Origin: Wohlfahrtiimonas chitiniclastica DSM 18708
Lineage (GTDB): Bacteria > Pseudomonadota > Gammaproteobacteria > Cardiobacteriales > Wohlfahrtiimonadaceae
Direction: 5' to 3'
Assembly: GCF_000375345.1 (NCBI RefSeq)
Contig: NZ_AQXD01000001.1
Location: 636,600 to 700,599, forward strand
DNA: 64,000 bases
Both the position numbers and the translations under genes were made by a program. The notes below the pieces were generated by a model that did no database searches, was not told where the DNA came from, and saw nothing but the letters and a program-made list of their open reading frames with translations. Below, piece after piece: positions 34,905 through 43,688 of the stretch; the stretch's first letter is position 1; every line of letters starts with the position of its first letter.

Positions 34905-36119
34905 TTATTTATTTTTATGCGCACGTTTTGCTGCCGTACGTAAACGAAGGGCATTTAATTTAATGAAACCTGCCGCATCTTTTTGATCGTATGCACCGGC
35001 ATCATCTTCAAATGTTGCGATGTTTTCATCAAATAAAGACGCTTCAGATTTACGACCCACAACGATCACATTGCCTTTGTAGAGTTTTAAGCGCACAACG
35101 CCAGAAACATGTTCTTGGGATTTATCAATCGCCGCTTGTAACATTTCACGCTCAGGGCTCCACCAGTAACCGTTATAGATTAAAGATGCATAACGAGGCA
35201 TCAATTCATCTTTCAAGTGCGCCGCTTCACGATCTAAAGTGATGGATTCAATCGCACGGTGTGCTTTTAAAATCACAGTCCCTGCTGGTGTTTCATAGCA
35301 ACCACGAGCTTTCATGCCCACATAGCGGTTTTCAACGATGTCCACGCGGCCAATGCCGTTCGCGCCTGCGATTTTGTTCAATTCAGCCATCACAGTTGCC
35401 GGTGATTTCTCAACGCCATCAATCGCCACAACGTCACCTTTTTCAAAGGTCAATTCGATGTAAGTGGGTTCATTCGGTGCTTCTTCAGGAGAAACTGTCC
35501 AGCGCCACATGTCAACTTCTGGCTCATTCCATGGGTTTTCTAATGCCAAACCTTCATAAGAGATGTGCAATAAGTTTGCATCCATTGAGTATGGAGATTT
35601 TTTACCACCACGATCAATCTGAATGTTATTTTTTTCTGCATAATCGAGCAATTTTTCACGAGACATCAAATCCCATTCGCGCCAAGGCGCAATCACTTTC
35701 ACGTCTGGTTTTAATGCATAAGCGCCCAATTCAAAACGCACTTGGTCGTTCCCTTTACCCGTTGCACCATGAGAGATGGCATCGGCATTGGTTTCATTGG
35801 CGATCTCAATTAAACGCTTAGCGATCAATGGACGCGCAATGGACGTCCCTAATAAATATTCACCTTCATAGATGGTGTTCGCGCGGAACATTGGGAAGAT
35901 GAAATCACGGGCAAATTCTTCACGCAAGTCATCAATGTAGATCTCTTTCACGCCTAAAGCTTGAGCTTTTGCGCGTGCAGGTTCCACTTCTTCGCCTTGA
36001 CCTAAATCTGCTGTGAAGGTGACCACTTCACAATCATACTCATCTTGTAACCATTTTAAGATTACAGATGTATCTAAACCGCCTGAATAGGCGAGAACAA
36101 CTTTGTTCACTTTACTCAT
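34905..36119 (-). CDS. argG: Argininosuccinate synthase
   Basis: Joins citrulline and aspartate with ATP in arginine synthesis. The 404 residues begin [22 protein letters not shown], the PP-loop (SGGLDTS), and contain [16 protein letters not shown] and [14 protein letters not shown]. This is the type I (about 400 residues) enzyme. AAGGAG lies just before the ATG. It follows trkA by 17 bases, which may make a bicistronic unit. Confidence 0.96.
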   Translation of the reverse strand: MSKVNKVVLAYSGGLDTSVILKWLQDEYDCEVVTFTADLGQGEEVEPARAKAQALGVKEIYIDDLREEFARDFIFPMFRANTIYEGEYLLGTSIARPLIAKRLIEIANETNADAISHGATGKGNDQVRFELGAYALKPDVKVIAPWREWDLMSREKLLDYAEKNNIQIDRGGKKSPYSMDANLLHISYEGLALENPWNEPEVDMWRWTVSPEEAPNEPTYIELTFEKGDVVAIDGVEKSPATVMAELNKIAGANGIGRVDIVENRYVGMKARGCYETPAGTVILKAHRAIESITLDREAAHLKDELMPRYASLIYNGYWWSPEREMLQAAIDKSQEHVSGVVRLKLYKGNVIVVGRKSEASLFDENIATFEDDAGAYDQKDAAGFIKLNALRLRTAAKRAHKNK

Positions 36120-36136
36120 TAAACTCTCCTTGTGTA

Positions 36137-37525
36137 TTAGTCATGACTGCCTTTGATTTGGCACAGCGATTCCAACTCTGGAATGCTTTGCTTATTTGAA
36201 ATGAAAAAGATCATGTGGTCATTTTCTTCAATGATGGAATTCTTATGGGAGACGATCACCTGCTGATTGCGAATGATGCCCGCAAGCGTAATGCCATCGG
36301 GCCAATCGATCTCTTCAACCACTTTACCAATGATGCGAGAGGTGTCTGGCGTACCGTGTGCCACAATCTCAAACGCTTCTAAATCACCGGTGCCAAGTGA
36401 GTACAACTGAATCACATCACCCTTACGAATGTACGTCAATAATACACCTAAAGTCACTTGTTGCGGAGAGAAGGCGATGTCAATATTTGACTCATTTTCC
36501 ACCAAATCCACAAAGGCACTGCGATTGATTAACGTAATGACGCGTTTAGCCCCTAAGCGTTTAGCGAGCATGCTCGATAAAATATTGGTTTGCTCATCTT
36601 CCGTCACCGCGCAATACACATCGATCTGATCAATGTTTTCATCGTACAGTAACGCTTCATCGGTGCAATCACCATTGAGCACCAATGCATTTTTCAAATG
36701 GGACGTTAAGCGCGCGGCGTTTGCTTTATCAATTTCGATGATTTTCACGCGTAGATCATCTTCTAATGCACTCGCAAGACGATAACCAATGTTTCCGCCG
36801 CCTGCGATCATCACTTTTTTGGCAATTTTTGTCGAAGGGCGAATCTCAGCCATCACTAAACGGGCATGTTTTTGTGGGCATAAATAATAAACTTCATCCC
36901 CCACTTCAATGACGCTTTCTCCGGTGATCTCTAAAGGCTCATCTTTACGGAAAATCGCCACGATGCGCACATCAATGTCAGGCAAATGGGAAGGCAAATC
37001 CTTAATCGGTAAACCCACTAAGCGCCCGCCCTCTTCTGCTTGAGCCGCGACAATCAACACACGCCCACGATCAAAGCGCAGCACTTGCTGAGCACCCGGT
37101 AAATTGATAATGTTTTTTAAACGTTCTTTCACTAAAATCTCAGGGCTGATGATCACGTCAATGTTGAACGCTTTTTCTAATTCATGGCCAAAGATGTCTG
37201 CATATTCAATGTAAGATTGAGAACGAATGCGCGCAATTTTTAAACGCACATCAAACAGTGTGTGTGACAACTGGCATGCGATCATGTTCACTTCATCGCT
37301 TGAGGTCACGGCAATGACAATGTCCGCCTCTTTTGCACCGGCCTCATCGAGCACATGTGGCAATGAGGCATTGCCCACCACTGTGCGAATGTCGTAGCGT
37401 TCTTGTAGATTCGCTAAAATGTTCGAGTCAACATCGACAATCGTCACCTCATGTTTCGCCTCTTGCGAAAGAATATTGGCAGCGTTAGAACCGACCTGTC
37501 CTGCACCTAAAATCAGTATTTTCAT
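36137..37525 (-). CDS. trkA: Trk potassium uptake regulator TrkA
   Basis: Cytoplasmic NAD(H)-binding regulatory subunit of the Trk potassium channel. The 462 residues have two repeats of a Rossmann RCK_N domain ([32 protein letters not shown]) each followed by an RCK_C domain. The ATG at 37525 matches the family start; a TTG 12 bases upstream is the alternative. The channel subunit trkH is not in this window. Confidence 0.95.
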   Translation of the reverse strand: MKILILGAGQVGSNAANILSQEAKHEVTIVDVDSNILANLQERYDIRTVVGNASLPHVLDEAGAKEADIVIAVTSSDEVNMIACQLSHTLFDVRLKIARIRSQSYIEYADIFGHELEKAFNIDVIISPEILVKERLKNIINLPGAQQVLRFDRGRVLIVAAQAEEGGRLVGLPIKDLPSHLPDIDVRIVAIFRKDEPLEITGESVIEVGDEVYYLCPQKHARLVMAEIRPSTKIAKKVMIAGGGNIGYRLASALEDDLRVKIIEIDKANAARLTSHLKNALVLNGDCTDEALLYDENIDQIDVYCAVTEDEQTNILSSMLAKRLGAKRVITLINRSAFVDLVENESNIDIAFSPQQVTLGVLLTYIRKGDVIQLYSLGTGDLEAFEIVAHGTPDTSRIIGKVVEEIDWPDGITLAGIIRNQQVIVSHKNSIIEENDHMIFFISNKQSIPELESLCQIKGSHD

Positions 37526-37707
37526 GGAAAGACACAAACAATTATAAAAACAAAGCAGATCATTGTATGGAGTTCATAGGGAGTTTTCAACAGCTAATTA
37601 AAATAAGCCCTAAATGGCGCAAAATTCAGTACAATGAATGATCAATGAATAGTATAATGAATTTGCTGGATATTTTTTAATAATTTAAATGATATAAGGA
37701 GTGAACG

Positions 37708-38358
37708 ATGGGTGCAGAAGTGATGTTTTTCATTTTAGGTGGCATTGCCGGTGTTGTGATCGGCTATTTCGTGGCCCGCTCTGGCGTGTCTGCAAACAAT
37801 GAAGTGATTGATAAACTCAAAGCCGAACTTGAGGGTGTCAAAGAAAAACTGAAAACCCAAACGGAACATTTCACAGAAAGTGAAAATTTATTGCACCGTT
37901 TAGGCACAGATTTAAAAGATTTATATCAACACATGAGCAAAAATGAGATCTCGACCTTAAAAGAGAAATTTAAAGGTCTTGTGATTGATGCTGACGCAAA
38001 AGTTGATGAGATTTCCCACAAAGCAAAAGAAGCGGGCAACAAAGTGAAAGATGCCGTTGAGCATGCCCATGAAACGGCCAAAGAAGAAGTCGCTGCCGCT
38101 AAAGAAAAGTCTGAAGATGTGAAAAAAGCTGCACAAGATAAGATCGAGCAAGCACAAGTTGCCATCGATGACGCTCAAAAGGATGCCAAAGCCCATGCTG
38201 AACAAACCATCGAGCAGGCAAAAGAGAAAGCCTCTGACGTAAAAGATGCCGCAAAAGATGCCACACAGACGGCAAAAGAGCACATCTTTGATGCCAAAGA
38301 CGCGGTGGTTGAAACGGCCCACGATGCCAAAGACAAAGTGAAAGATGCGGTCAAATAA
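37708..38358 (+). CDS. ZapG/YhcB-like (DUF1043) protein with LEA-like tail
   Basis: The head (residues 1-90) matches YhcB/ZapG: a membrane anchor (about 4-24, GGIAGVVIGYFVARSG), a short coiled coil, and HFTESENLLHRLGTDLKDLYQHMSK, close to the E. coli HFARSAELLDTMAHDYRQLYQHM box. YhcB is a division/envelope coordination protein. From about residue 90 to 216 the protein is an extended amphipathic helix of Lys/Ala/Glu/Asp repeats (KDAVEHAHETAKEEVAAAKEK..., repeated DAKD), resembling LEA or apolipoprotein-type helices and unlike E. coli YhcB (132 residues). AAGGAG precedes the ATG. A terminator follows. Confidence 0.82.
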   Translation: MGAEVMFFILGGIAGVVIGYFVARSGVSANNEVIDKLKAELEGVKEKLKTQTEHFTESENLLHRLGTDLKDLYQHMSKNEISTLKEKFKGLVIDADAKVDEISHKAKEAGNKVKDAVEHAHETAKEEVAAAKEKSEDVKKAAQDKIEQAQVAIDDAQKDAKAHAEQTIEQAKEKASDVKDAAKDATQTAKEHIFDAKDAVVETAHDAKDKVKDAVK

Positions 38359-38378
38359 CCCATTGATCACCTCCACAA

Positions 38379-38408
38379 GATCCAGTGCATTGCACTGGAT
38401 CATTTTTT
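38379..38408 (+). terminator. Terminator after the ZapG-like gene
   Basis: GATCCAGTGC (38379-38388) pairs with GCACTGGATC (38392-38401) around ATT, followed by ATTTTTTA. Confidence 0.88.
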
Positions 38409-38432
38409 ATTTCCCATTGACTGAACACAACC

Positions 38433-38858
38433 ATGCAACTCACACAACAAACGGATTACGCCTTTAAAACTATGATTTATGTGGCGAGCTACCCAGATCG
38501 ACTCGTCAACATCAGTGAGATTGCCAACTACTACACCATCTCCCGAAGCCACTTAACTAAAGTGATTGCCAAACTCAATAAGCAGGGTTATTTAACCAGC
38601 ATCCGCGGCAATCAAGGCGGCTTAAAATTAGGACAGAATCCTCTGAACATTAACCTTGGTCAGTTGGTGCGGGATTTTGAAGATTTCCCTCTCATTGAGT
38701 GCTTTTCGAGTACCAATCAATGCCAAGTGACGCCACAATGTCGCATTAAACGCATCATGCAAGATGCCCTCAAAAGCTTTTTACAAGTGCTCGATGGCTA
38801 CTGCTTAGCGGACATCATCAGCAATCCTGCCCTCATTGGCTTGGTGCGCGGCGAATAA
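38433..38858 (+). CDS. nsrR: Rrf2-family nitric-oxide-sensing repressor NsrR
   Basis: Iron-sulfur repressor of nitrosative-stress genes. The 141 residues start MQLTQQTDYAFKTMIYVAS and contain the winged helix (ISEIANYYTISRSHLTKVIAKL; YLTSIRGNQGGLKLG). The three cluster cysteines are Cys90, Cys97 and Cys103 in ECFSSTNQCQVTPQCRIK. The ending SFLQVLDGYCLADII matches NsrR (SFLTELDNYTLADLV). The Cys90-Cys97 spacing (six residues between) is longer than in E. coli NsrR (four). It lies just before nadR but probably regulates genes elsewhere. Confidence 0.87.
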   Translation: MQLTQQTDYAFKTMIYVASYPDRLVNISEIANYYTISRSHLTKVIAKLNKQGYLTSIRGNQGGLKLGQNPLNINLGQLVRDFEDFPLIECFSSTNQCQVTPQCRIKRIMQDALKSFLQVLDGYCLADIISNPALIGLVRGE

Positions 38859-38870
38859 AGGTTTTATATA

Positions 38871-38907
38871 TTAAACAAAATATGTATAATTAATAATAAT
38901 TGTTTAA
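38871..38907 (+). promoter_or_regulatory. Promoter with operator-like palindrome upstream of nadR
   Basis: TTAAACAA (38871-38878) and TTGTTTAA (38900-38907) form a perfect 8-base inverted repeat 21 bases apart. An exact -10 TATAAT (38885-38890) lies between. The TAAACA/TGTTTA words are those of the enterobacterial NadR box (TGTTTA-N6-TAAACA), though arranged in the opposite order. This suggests autoregulation of nadR-pnuC. Confidence 0.55.
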
Positions 38908-38919
38908 GGAGACAGTGCT

Positions 38920-40152
38920 ATGATCAATATGGCCTATGTGAAAAAAGTCATCAAAGATAAAGGTTTAACCTTACAGAATGTGGCAGACCACTGCGACATG
39001 ACCAAGGGTTATTTAAGCCAGTTACTCAATAATAAAGTGCAAAACCCAAGCGCCACAAAGCTCAATGCCCTGTATCAATACCTCAACATTAACCCACAAA
39101 CAGAAGACAAAACTGTGGGTTTAATCTTTGGGGCATTTTACCCATTGCACACAGGGCATGTTTACCTCATTCAGCGCGCCATCAGTCAATTAGATGAACT
39201 GCACATCATTTTACGCTACAACGAAGCGCGCGATTTACAGACCTTTAAAGACAGTGCCATGAGTCGCCAACCCTCTTTAAAAGATCGCTTGCGCTGGTTA
39301 CTGCAAACCTTTAAGTACCAAAAAAATATTCACATCCATTACATTGATGAAGAAAACCTCACTCAATCCATGGATGATCAAATTAAATGGGCACATAAAG
39401 TCGATGAGTTTTTGCAATCCCACAATATTGACCCAAATGTCATCTATAGCAGTGAAACCCGTGATGTGGATTTTTACCAAAAACATTTAGGGTTGCCCAC
39501 TAAAATCATTGATCCTGAACGCACCTTTATGAACATTTGCAGCGAAGACATTCGTCGCTCGCCCCTACATCATTGGGAATACATCCCCACAGAAGTGCGC
39601 CCATTTTTTGTCAAAACCATTGCCATTTTAGGCGGTGAATCAAGTGGTAAAAGCACGATGGTCAATAAATTGGCCAACATGTTCAACACCACAAGCGCAT
39701 GGGAATATGGGCGTGAATATGTGTTTAAACATTTAGGCGGCGATGAACGTGCCTTACAATTTTCGGACTATGACAAAATTGCCTTAGGTCATGCGCAATA
39801 CATTGATTTTGCCGTCAAACATGCCAATAAGATCGCCTTTATTGATACAGACTTCATCACCACACAAGCCTTTTGTATGAAGTATGAAGGTAAATCGAAT
39901 CCATTTGTACAAGCGATGATCGACACCTATCGTTTTGATTTAGTGATTTTATTGGAAAATAATACGCCCTGGGTGGCCGATGGCCTACGCCATTTAGGCT
40001 CAAATCATGTGCGCAAAGAGTTTCAGTGCTTACTCAAGTCATTACTTGCGGAAAATAATGTGCCCTATGTCGAGATCACCTCAGATCAATACGATGAGCG
40101 CTATTTACAATGCATTGATTTAGTGGATGGATTATTGAAAAACTCACTGTAA
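38920..40152 (+). CDS. nadR: Trifunctional NAD regulator/NMN adenylyltransferase/ribosylnicotinamide kinase
   Basis: Controls and carries out NAD salvage. Three domains are seen in 410 residues. A helix-turn-helix covers about 1-58 (LQNVADHCDMTKGYLSQLLNN). An NMN adenylyltransferase follows (about 66-225) with GAFYPLHTGH, including the nucleotidyltransferase HxGH site at 77-80, and a CSEDIRRSP segment. Ribosylnicotinamide kinase covers about 232-405 with Walker A GGESSGKST (238-246). The DNA-binding domain is intact, so repressor function is plausible. AAGGAG stands 8 bases before the ATG. pnuC follows 9 bases later. Confidence 0.95.
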   Translation: MINMAYVKKVIKDKGLTLQNVADHCDMTKGYLSQLLNNKVQNPSATKLNALYQYLNINPQTEDKTVGLIFGAFYPLHTGHVYLIQRAISQLDELHIILRYNEARDLQTFKDSAMSRQPSLKDRLRWLLQTFKYQKNIHIHYIDEENLTQSMDDQIKWAHKVDEFLQSHNIDPNVIYSSETRDVDFYQKHLGLPTKIIDPERTFMNICSEDIRRSPLHHWEYIPTEVRPFFVKTIAILGGESSGKSTMVNKLANMFNTTSAWEYGREYVFKHLGGDERALQFSDYDKIALGHAQYIDFAVKHANKIAFIDTDFITTQAFCMKYEGKSNPFVQAMIDTYRFDLVILLENNTPWVADGLRHLGSNHVRKEFQCLLKSLLAENNVPYVEITSDQYDERYLQCIDLVDGLLKNSL

Positions 40153-40161
40153 GGAGGAGAC

Positions 40162-40848
40162 ATGCGTTCGCTCATTTTAACCATCGGTCGGCACAAGGCC
40201 TATCCGTTTGTCTGTTTTATTTTGGTGATTGGCGCATTTTTGTACACAGAACCTTTTAAAGCCCTCAATCTTCGTTATGCCATCTCATTTTTTGGCGCGA
40301 TCACGGGCTTAATTTGTGTCATTTTATTTACGCGCAGAAGTCAGCTTGGTAACTATTTTGGCTTGTTGGCCACCTTTGGTGAGAGCATGGGCAATTTTTT
40401 GGGCGGTAACATTGGCGCAGGATTGCCCCATCTGTATAACTTCAGCACGCACATCTATGGCATTTTCAATTGGCGCAAACATCATGATCAAGATGATAAA
40501 GTCATCACGCGTAGCCTAACATGGATGCAAATGCTCTATGTCATCTCTGCCTTTTTTGCCATTTTTGGTTTGAGCATCTGGATCACAAAAGTGATGGGCG
40601 TGGATAATACCCTCGGGCAACTCATCGTCAATAGCATCATTTTTGGTTTAGCGGTACCTGCACAAACGCTGCTGGTGATGCGTTATGACTTTAACTGGTA
40701 CCTTTGGATCATCATGAATGTGTTTGTGGTGGGGTTAAACTTTTTTGGCCCTGAGCCTAATCCTGTCATTGGTGCACAATATTGCATTTATCTGTTCAAT
40801 GCAGTGTATGGTTTAATCGAATGGCGATCCTTTGCACACAAACACTAA
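40162..40848 (+). CDS. pnuC: Nicotinamide riboside transporter PnuC
   Basis: Inner-membrane facilitator for nicotinamide riboside; uptake is driven by phosphorylation by NadR. The 228 residues have about seven membrane spans and the family residues around GNIGAGLPHLYNFSTHIYGIFNWRKH and NAVYGLIEWRSFA, a W-rich repeat of the PnuC fold. AAGGAGG overlaps the nadR stop, so the two are coupled. A terminator follows. Confidence 0.94.
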   Translation: MRSLILTIGRHKAYPFVCFILVIGAFLYTEPFKALNLRYAISFFGAITGLICVILFTRRSQLGNYFGLLATFGESMGNFLGGNIGAGLPHLYNFSTHIYGIFNWRKHHDQDDKVITRSLTWMQMLYVISAFFAIFGLSIWITKVMGVDNTLGQLIVNSIIFGLAVPAQTLLVMRYDFNWYLWIIMNVFVVGLNFFGPEPNPVIGAQYCIYLFNAVYGLIEWRSFAHKH

Positions 40849-40854
40849 GACAAC

Positions 40855-40881
40855 AAAAAACCCGCAATCAGCGGGTTTTTT
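40855..40881. terminator. Bidirectional terminator between pnuC and rplI
   Basis: CCCGC (40861-40865), loop AATCA, GCGGG (40871-40875), extended by six A on the left and six T on the right. Confidence 0.88.
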
Positions 40882-40901
40882 AATGCATTGAGGGGTTGAA
40901 A

Positions 40902-41348
40902 TTATTCAGCCACTACGTTCACTTGGATGTCTACAACAACATCTGGGTGCAATGCTAATACAACAGCGTGTTCACCGATGCTACGGATAGAACCGTCAGC
41001 GATGCGAACTTCGCGTTTGTCTAATTTAACGCCAGCGTTGGTTACCGCTTCAGCGATGTCTTGGCTAGTCACAGCACCGAATAAACGGCCTTCTGTTCCT
41101 GCTTTAACAGACATAGTGATCACGATGCCGCTTAATTTTTCGCCGCGTTCAGTTGCATCTGCCAAAATAGCCGCTTGTTTTGCTTCTAATTCTGCACGAC
41201 GCTCTTCTAATTTTTGTAAATTCGCAGGTGTTGCTTCTGTAGCTTTACCTAATGGTAATAAGTAGTTACGAGCATAACCAGATTTTACTTCAACAGTATC
41301 ACCAAGTTGACCTAACTTGCCGATTTTTTCTAATAAAATAACTTGCAT
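40902..41348 (-). CDS. rplI: Ribosomal protein L9
   Basis: Large-subunit protein. 148 residues with the L9 signature GKLGQLGDTVEVKSGYARNYLLP at the N-terminus, a long connecting helix and a C-terminal domain ending VVDIQVNVVAE. AAGGAGC precedes the ATG. Last gene of rpsF-rpsR-rplI. Confidence 0.98.
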   Translation of the reverse strand: MQVILLEKIGKLGQLGDTVEVKSGYARNYLLPLGKATEATPANLQKLEERRAELEAKQAAILADATERGEKLSGIVITMSVKAGTEGRLFGAVTSQDIAEAVTNAGVKLDKREVRIADGSIRSIGEHAVVLALHPDVVVDIQVNVVAE

Positions 41349-41363
41349 GATTGCTCCTTAAAA

Positions 41364-41588
41364 TTAATGCTGATCAGTATATGGAAGCAATGCAATGTAG
41401 CGAGCGCGTTTGATCGCAGTTGCTAATTGACGCTGATAACGAGCTTGCGTTCCAGTAACACGACTTGGGATGATTTTCCCAGTTTCAGTGATATAATTTT
41501 TTAAGGTATTGATATCTTTATAATCAATTTCTTTTACGTTTTCTGCTGTGAAACGGCAGAATCTTTTACGACGAAAATAACGTGACAT
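41364..41588 (-). CDS. rpsR: Ribosomal protein S18
   Basis: Small-subunit protein that pairs with S6. 74 residues with RFFRRKR-like start ([17 protein letters not shown]) and [32 protein letters not shown], the S18 signature. It lies 28 bases after rpsF; the primosomal gene priB, found between them in E. coli, is absent. Confidence 0.98.
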   Translation of the reverse strand: MSRYFRRKRFCRFTAENVKEIDYKDINTLKNYITETGKIIPSRVTGTQARYQRQLATAIKRARYIALLPYTDQH

Positions 41589-41616
41589 ATTTAAATTCCT
41601 TTATTGAATGATGAGA

Positions 41617-41979
41617 TTATTCACCCGCTTCAGCAGACTCTTCATTAGAACGGTCTTCGCGCTGAGGCTTAACTAATACAGATGGCTCAGTCACAGCTTC
41701 TTCTTTTTGAATAACCATGTGACGTAAAATCGCATCATTGAAACGGAAAATGCCTTGTAATTCTTCAAGAGCCAATTCGTTACATTCAATGTTCATTAAC
41801 ACATAATGAGCTTTGTGTAATTTTTGAATTGGGTAAGCCAATTGACGACGACCCCAATCTTCTAAACGGTGGATTTGGCCACCTTCGTTCGTTACAACTG
41901 AACGATAACGTTCAATCATCGCTGGTACTTGTTCGCTTTGATCTGGATGAACAAGGAATACAACTTCATAATGACGCAT
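41617..41979 (-). CDS. rpsF: Ribosomal protein S6
   Basis: Small-subunit protein. 120 residues starting [25 protein letters not shown], like E. coli S6. The ATG at 41979 is chosen because AAGGA lies 9 bases upstream; an ATG at 41985 would be only 3 bases from it. The tail after about residue 100 is acidic (EESAEAGE). A promoter and a leader hairpin lie upstream. Confidence 0.97.
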   Translation of the reverse strand: MRHYEVVFLVHPDQSEQVPAMIERYRSVVTNEGGQIHRLEDWGRRQLAYPIQKLHKAHYVLMNIECNELALEELQGIFRFNDAILRHMVIQKEEAVTEPSVLVKPQREDRSNEESAEAGE

Positions 41980-42013
41980 ATTCATAATTCCTTATGGATT
42001 TATTAACAATAAA

Positions 42014-42035
42014 GTCTTCAGGATACCTGTAAGAC
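42014..42035 (-). promoter_or_regulatory. Leader hairpin upstream of rpsF
   Basis: On the minus strand GTCTT-A-CAGG (loop TAT) CCTG-AAGAC folds into a nine-pair stem with one bulged A. It lies 35-56 bases before the rpsF start, in the leader downstream of the predicted promoter. Ribosomal-protein autoregulation is possible. The known S6:S18 motif (with its CCG bulge) is not recognisable. Confidence 0.5.
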
Positions 42036-42069
42036 AAGGAATGTATTTTGTTAAAAATACAAGCGCTGA

Positions 42070-42098
42070 ATTATAATCAATCTTGAGACAAATTGCAA
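42070..42098 (-). promoter_or_regulatory. Sigma-70-type promoter of rpsF-rpsR-rplI
   Basis: On the minus strand TTGCAA (42098-42093), 17 bases, TATAAT (42075-42070). It lies within the end of psd and would start transcription near 42063, giving a leader of about 85 bases. Confidence 0.6.
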
Positions 42099-42916
42099 AG
42101 ATTATAAAGTGCCCCGCCCATTTGCACAGGCGCTGCCTCTTTTAACTCAGGATTTAAGGCAACGCGATCATTCTTTTCAAGGAGCACAATCGCCGTCGAG
42201 CCCATGTTAAAGCGCCCCATTTCTGCACCTTTTTCTAAGGTGATGCCATTTTCATAATTTTGATATGCCAACACTTTGCCATAAGGCGGTGTGATCTCCC
42301 CTGCCCAAACGGTTTCCATGCTTGAAACATTGATCGCACCCACTAAAATGACAATCATCTTGCCATATTCCGTATCAAACACAGAGACATAACGCTCATT
42401 TTCTGCAAACAATGTGGGAATTTGTCCGGCTGTTTTCAATGACACACTGTAAAGCTTGCCCGGAATGTGAATGGTGCGCAGCAACGTGCCCGCAGCTGGC
42501 ATGTGCACGCGGTGATAATCCCTTGGAGATAAATACACCGTCGCAAAGCTGCCATTTTTAAAAGTTTGTGCCAACTCAGGATCAGCAATTAAGCTTTCCA
42601 CCGTAAAATCATGCCCTTTGGCACGAATGAATTGGGTATCCTCTAAGTTGCCACAGGCGGCAATTTTACCATCAGCAGGTGACACTAAAGGTGCATCTGC
42701 AATTGGGCGTGCGCCTTTTTCTAATGAACGCGTGAAAAATTCATTAAACGTTTTAAACTCTTCAGGTTTTTTCACGGCGCTCTCTTGCCAGTTGATGTCA
42801 TAGAGCTTTGAGAACACTTTAATGAACAGATTTTTAAACCAAGGGGTGCGAATGCGCGTCAATTTACGCATGCACCATGAGCTCAATCGTTGTGGTAAAA
42901 AATATTGGATCGACAT
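42077..42916 (-). CDS. psd: Phosphatidylserine decarboxylase proenzyme
   Basis: Membrane-bound enzyme that makes phosphatidylethanolamine. It self-cleaves to form its pyruvoyl group. The ATG at 42916 (AGGGG upstream) gives 279 residues. The cleavage site reads MGST with Ser240 (most homologues LGST). Asp81 (SPADG) and His138 (DYHRVHMP) complete the self-processing triad. It starts one base after the kdsB stop, so the two are coupled. Confidence 0.94.
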   Translation of the reverse strand: MSIQYFLPQRLSSWCMRKLTRIRTPWFKNLFIKVFSKLYDINWQESAVKKPEEFKTFNEFFTRSLEKGARPIADAPLVSPADGKIAACGNLEDTQFIRAKGHDFTVESLIADPELAQTFKNGSFATVYLSPRDYHRVHMPAAGTLLRTIHIPGKLYSVSLKTAGQIPTLFAENERYVSVFDTEYGKMIVILVGAINVSSMETVWAGEITPPYGKVLAYQNYENGITLEKGAEMGRFNMGSTAIVLLEKNDRVALNPELKEAAPVQMGGALYNLCNLSQD

Positions 42917-42917
42917 T

Positions 42918-43688
42918 TTATTGCCCCTTCTCTTTGACATACCATGCGCGCGCGGCGGTAAGCTCTGCCTCTGTATCAATGCCAACAGGTGGCACCGTGT
43001 TCATTTTTTCCACCACAATTTGATAGCCATTGGATAATGCGCGTAATTGCTCAAGTGATTCGGCTTGTTCTAAGTGAGATGGCTGTAATTTTGGATACGC
43101 TTTTAAGAAAAAAGCACGATATGCATACACGCCAATGTGGCGCTCTGGCGTTAAATCATCTGGCAATGCGCCTTCACCTTGCTCAACGCCTCTTGGATAT
43201 GGAATGGGCGCACGGGAAAAATACAATGCACCATCCACATGATTGTGCACCACTTTCACCACATTCGGGTTTAAAAAGTCTTCCCAAGTGGCAATCGATG
43301 TGGCCAATGTACTCATGGCAGCATTTTCATGACAAGCCAATTTCGTGGCCACCTTTTGAATGTATTCATACGGTAAAAAGGGTTCATCCCCTTGCCAGTT
43401 CACAATGATTTCTTCATCTTGAAAACCGCAGATGTTCGCCACTTCTGCTAAGCGATCCGTTCCCGTTGGATGATCACTCGATGTCATCACAACTTCCGCT
43501 CCGATGCTGCGCATGTGATCATAAATCGTGGGATCATCTGTCGCCACAATCACTTTTTTAGCCTTCACAGACATCGCTTGGCGCCATGTGTGCTCAATCA
43601 CGGGTTGCTCACCAATCAGTAACATCATTTTATTCGGCAAACGCGTGGACTTTAAACGCGCCGGAATCACAATGACAAAATCATTCAT
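42918..43688 (-). CDS. kdsB: 3-deoxy-manno-octulosonate cytidylyltransferase
   Basis: Activates Kdo with CTP for lipopolysaccharide inner core. The 256 residues show IPARLKSTRLPNKMM (nucleotide-binding loop), VATDDPTI, HPTGTDRLAEV, VNWQGDEPFLP with the metal-binding Asp, and the KdsB signature ALYFSRAPIPYPR. Presence implies a Gram-negative LPS outer membrane. Coupled to psd. Confidence 0.95.
   Translation of the reverse strand: MNDFVIVIPARLKSTRLPNKMMLLIGEQPVIEHTWRQAMSVKAKKVIVATDDPTIYDHMRSIGAEVVMTSSDHPTGTDRLAEVANICGFQDEEIIVNWQGDEPFLPYEYIQKVATKLACHENAAMSTLATSIATWEDFLNPNVVKVVHNHVDGALYFSRAPIPYPRGVEQGEGALPDDLTPERHIGVYAYRAFFLKAYPKLQPSHLEQAESLEQLRALSNGYQIVVEKMNTVPPVGIDTEAELTAARAWYVKEKGQ

Noticed and set aside
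35261-35821. Plus-strand open frame of 186 codons
   Set aside because: Wholly antisense to argG, which is unambiguous; the low-complexity protein has no recognisable motif.
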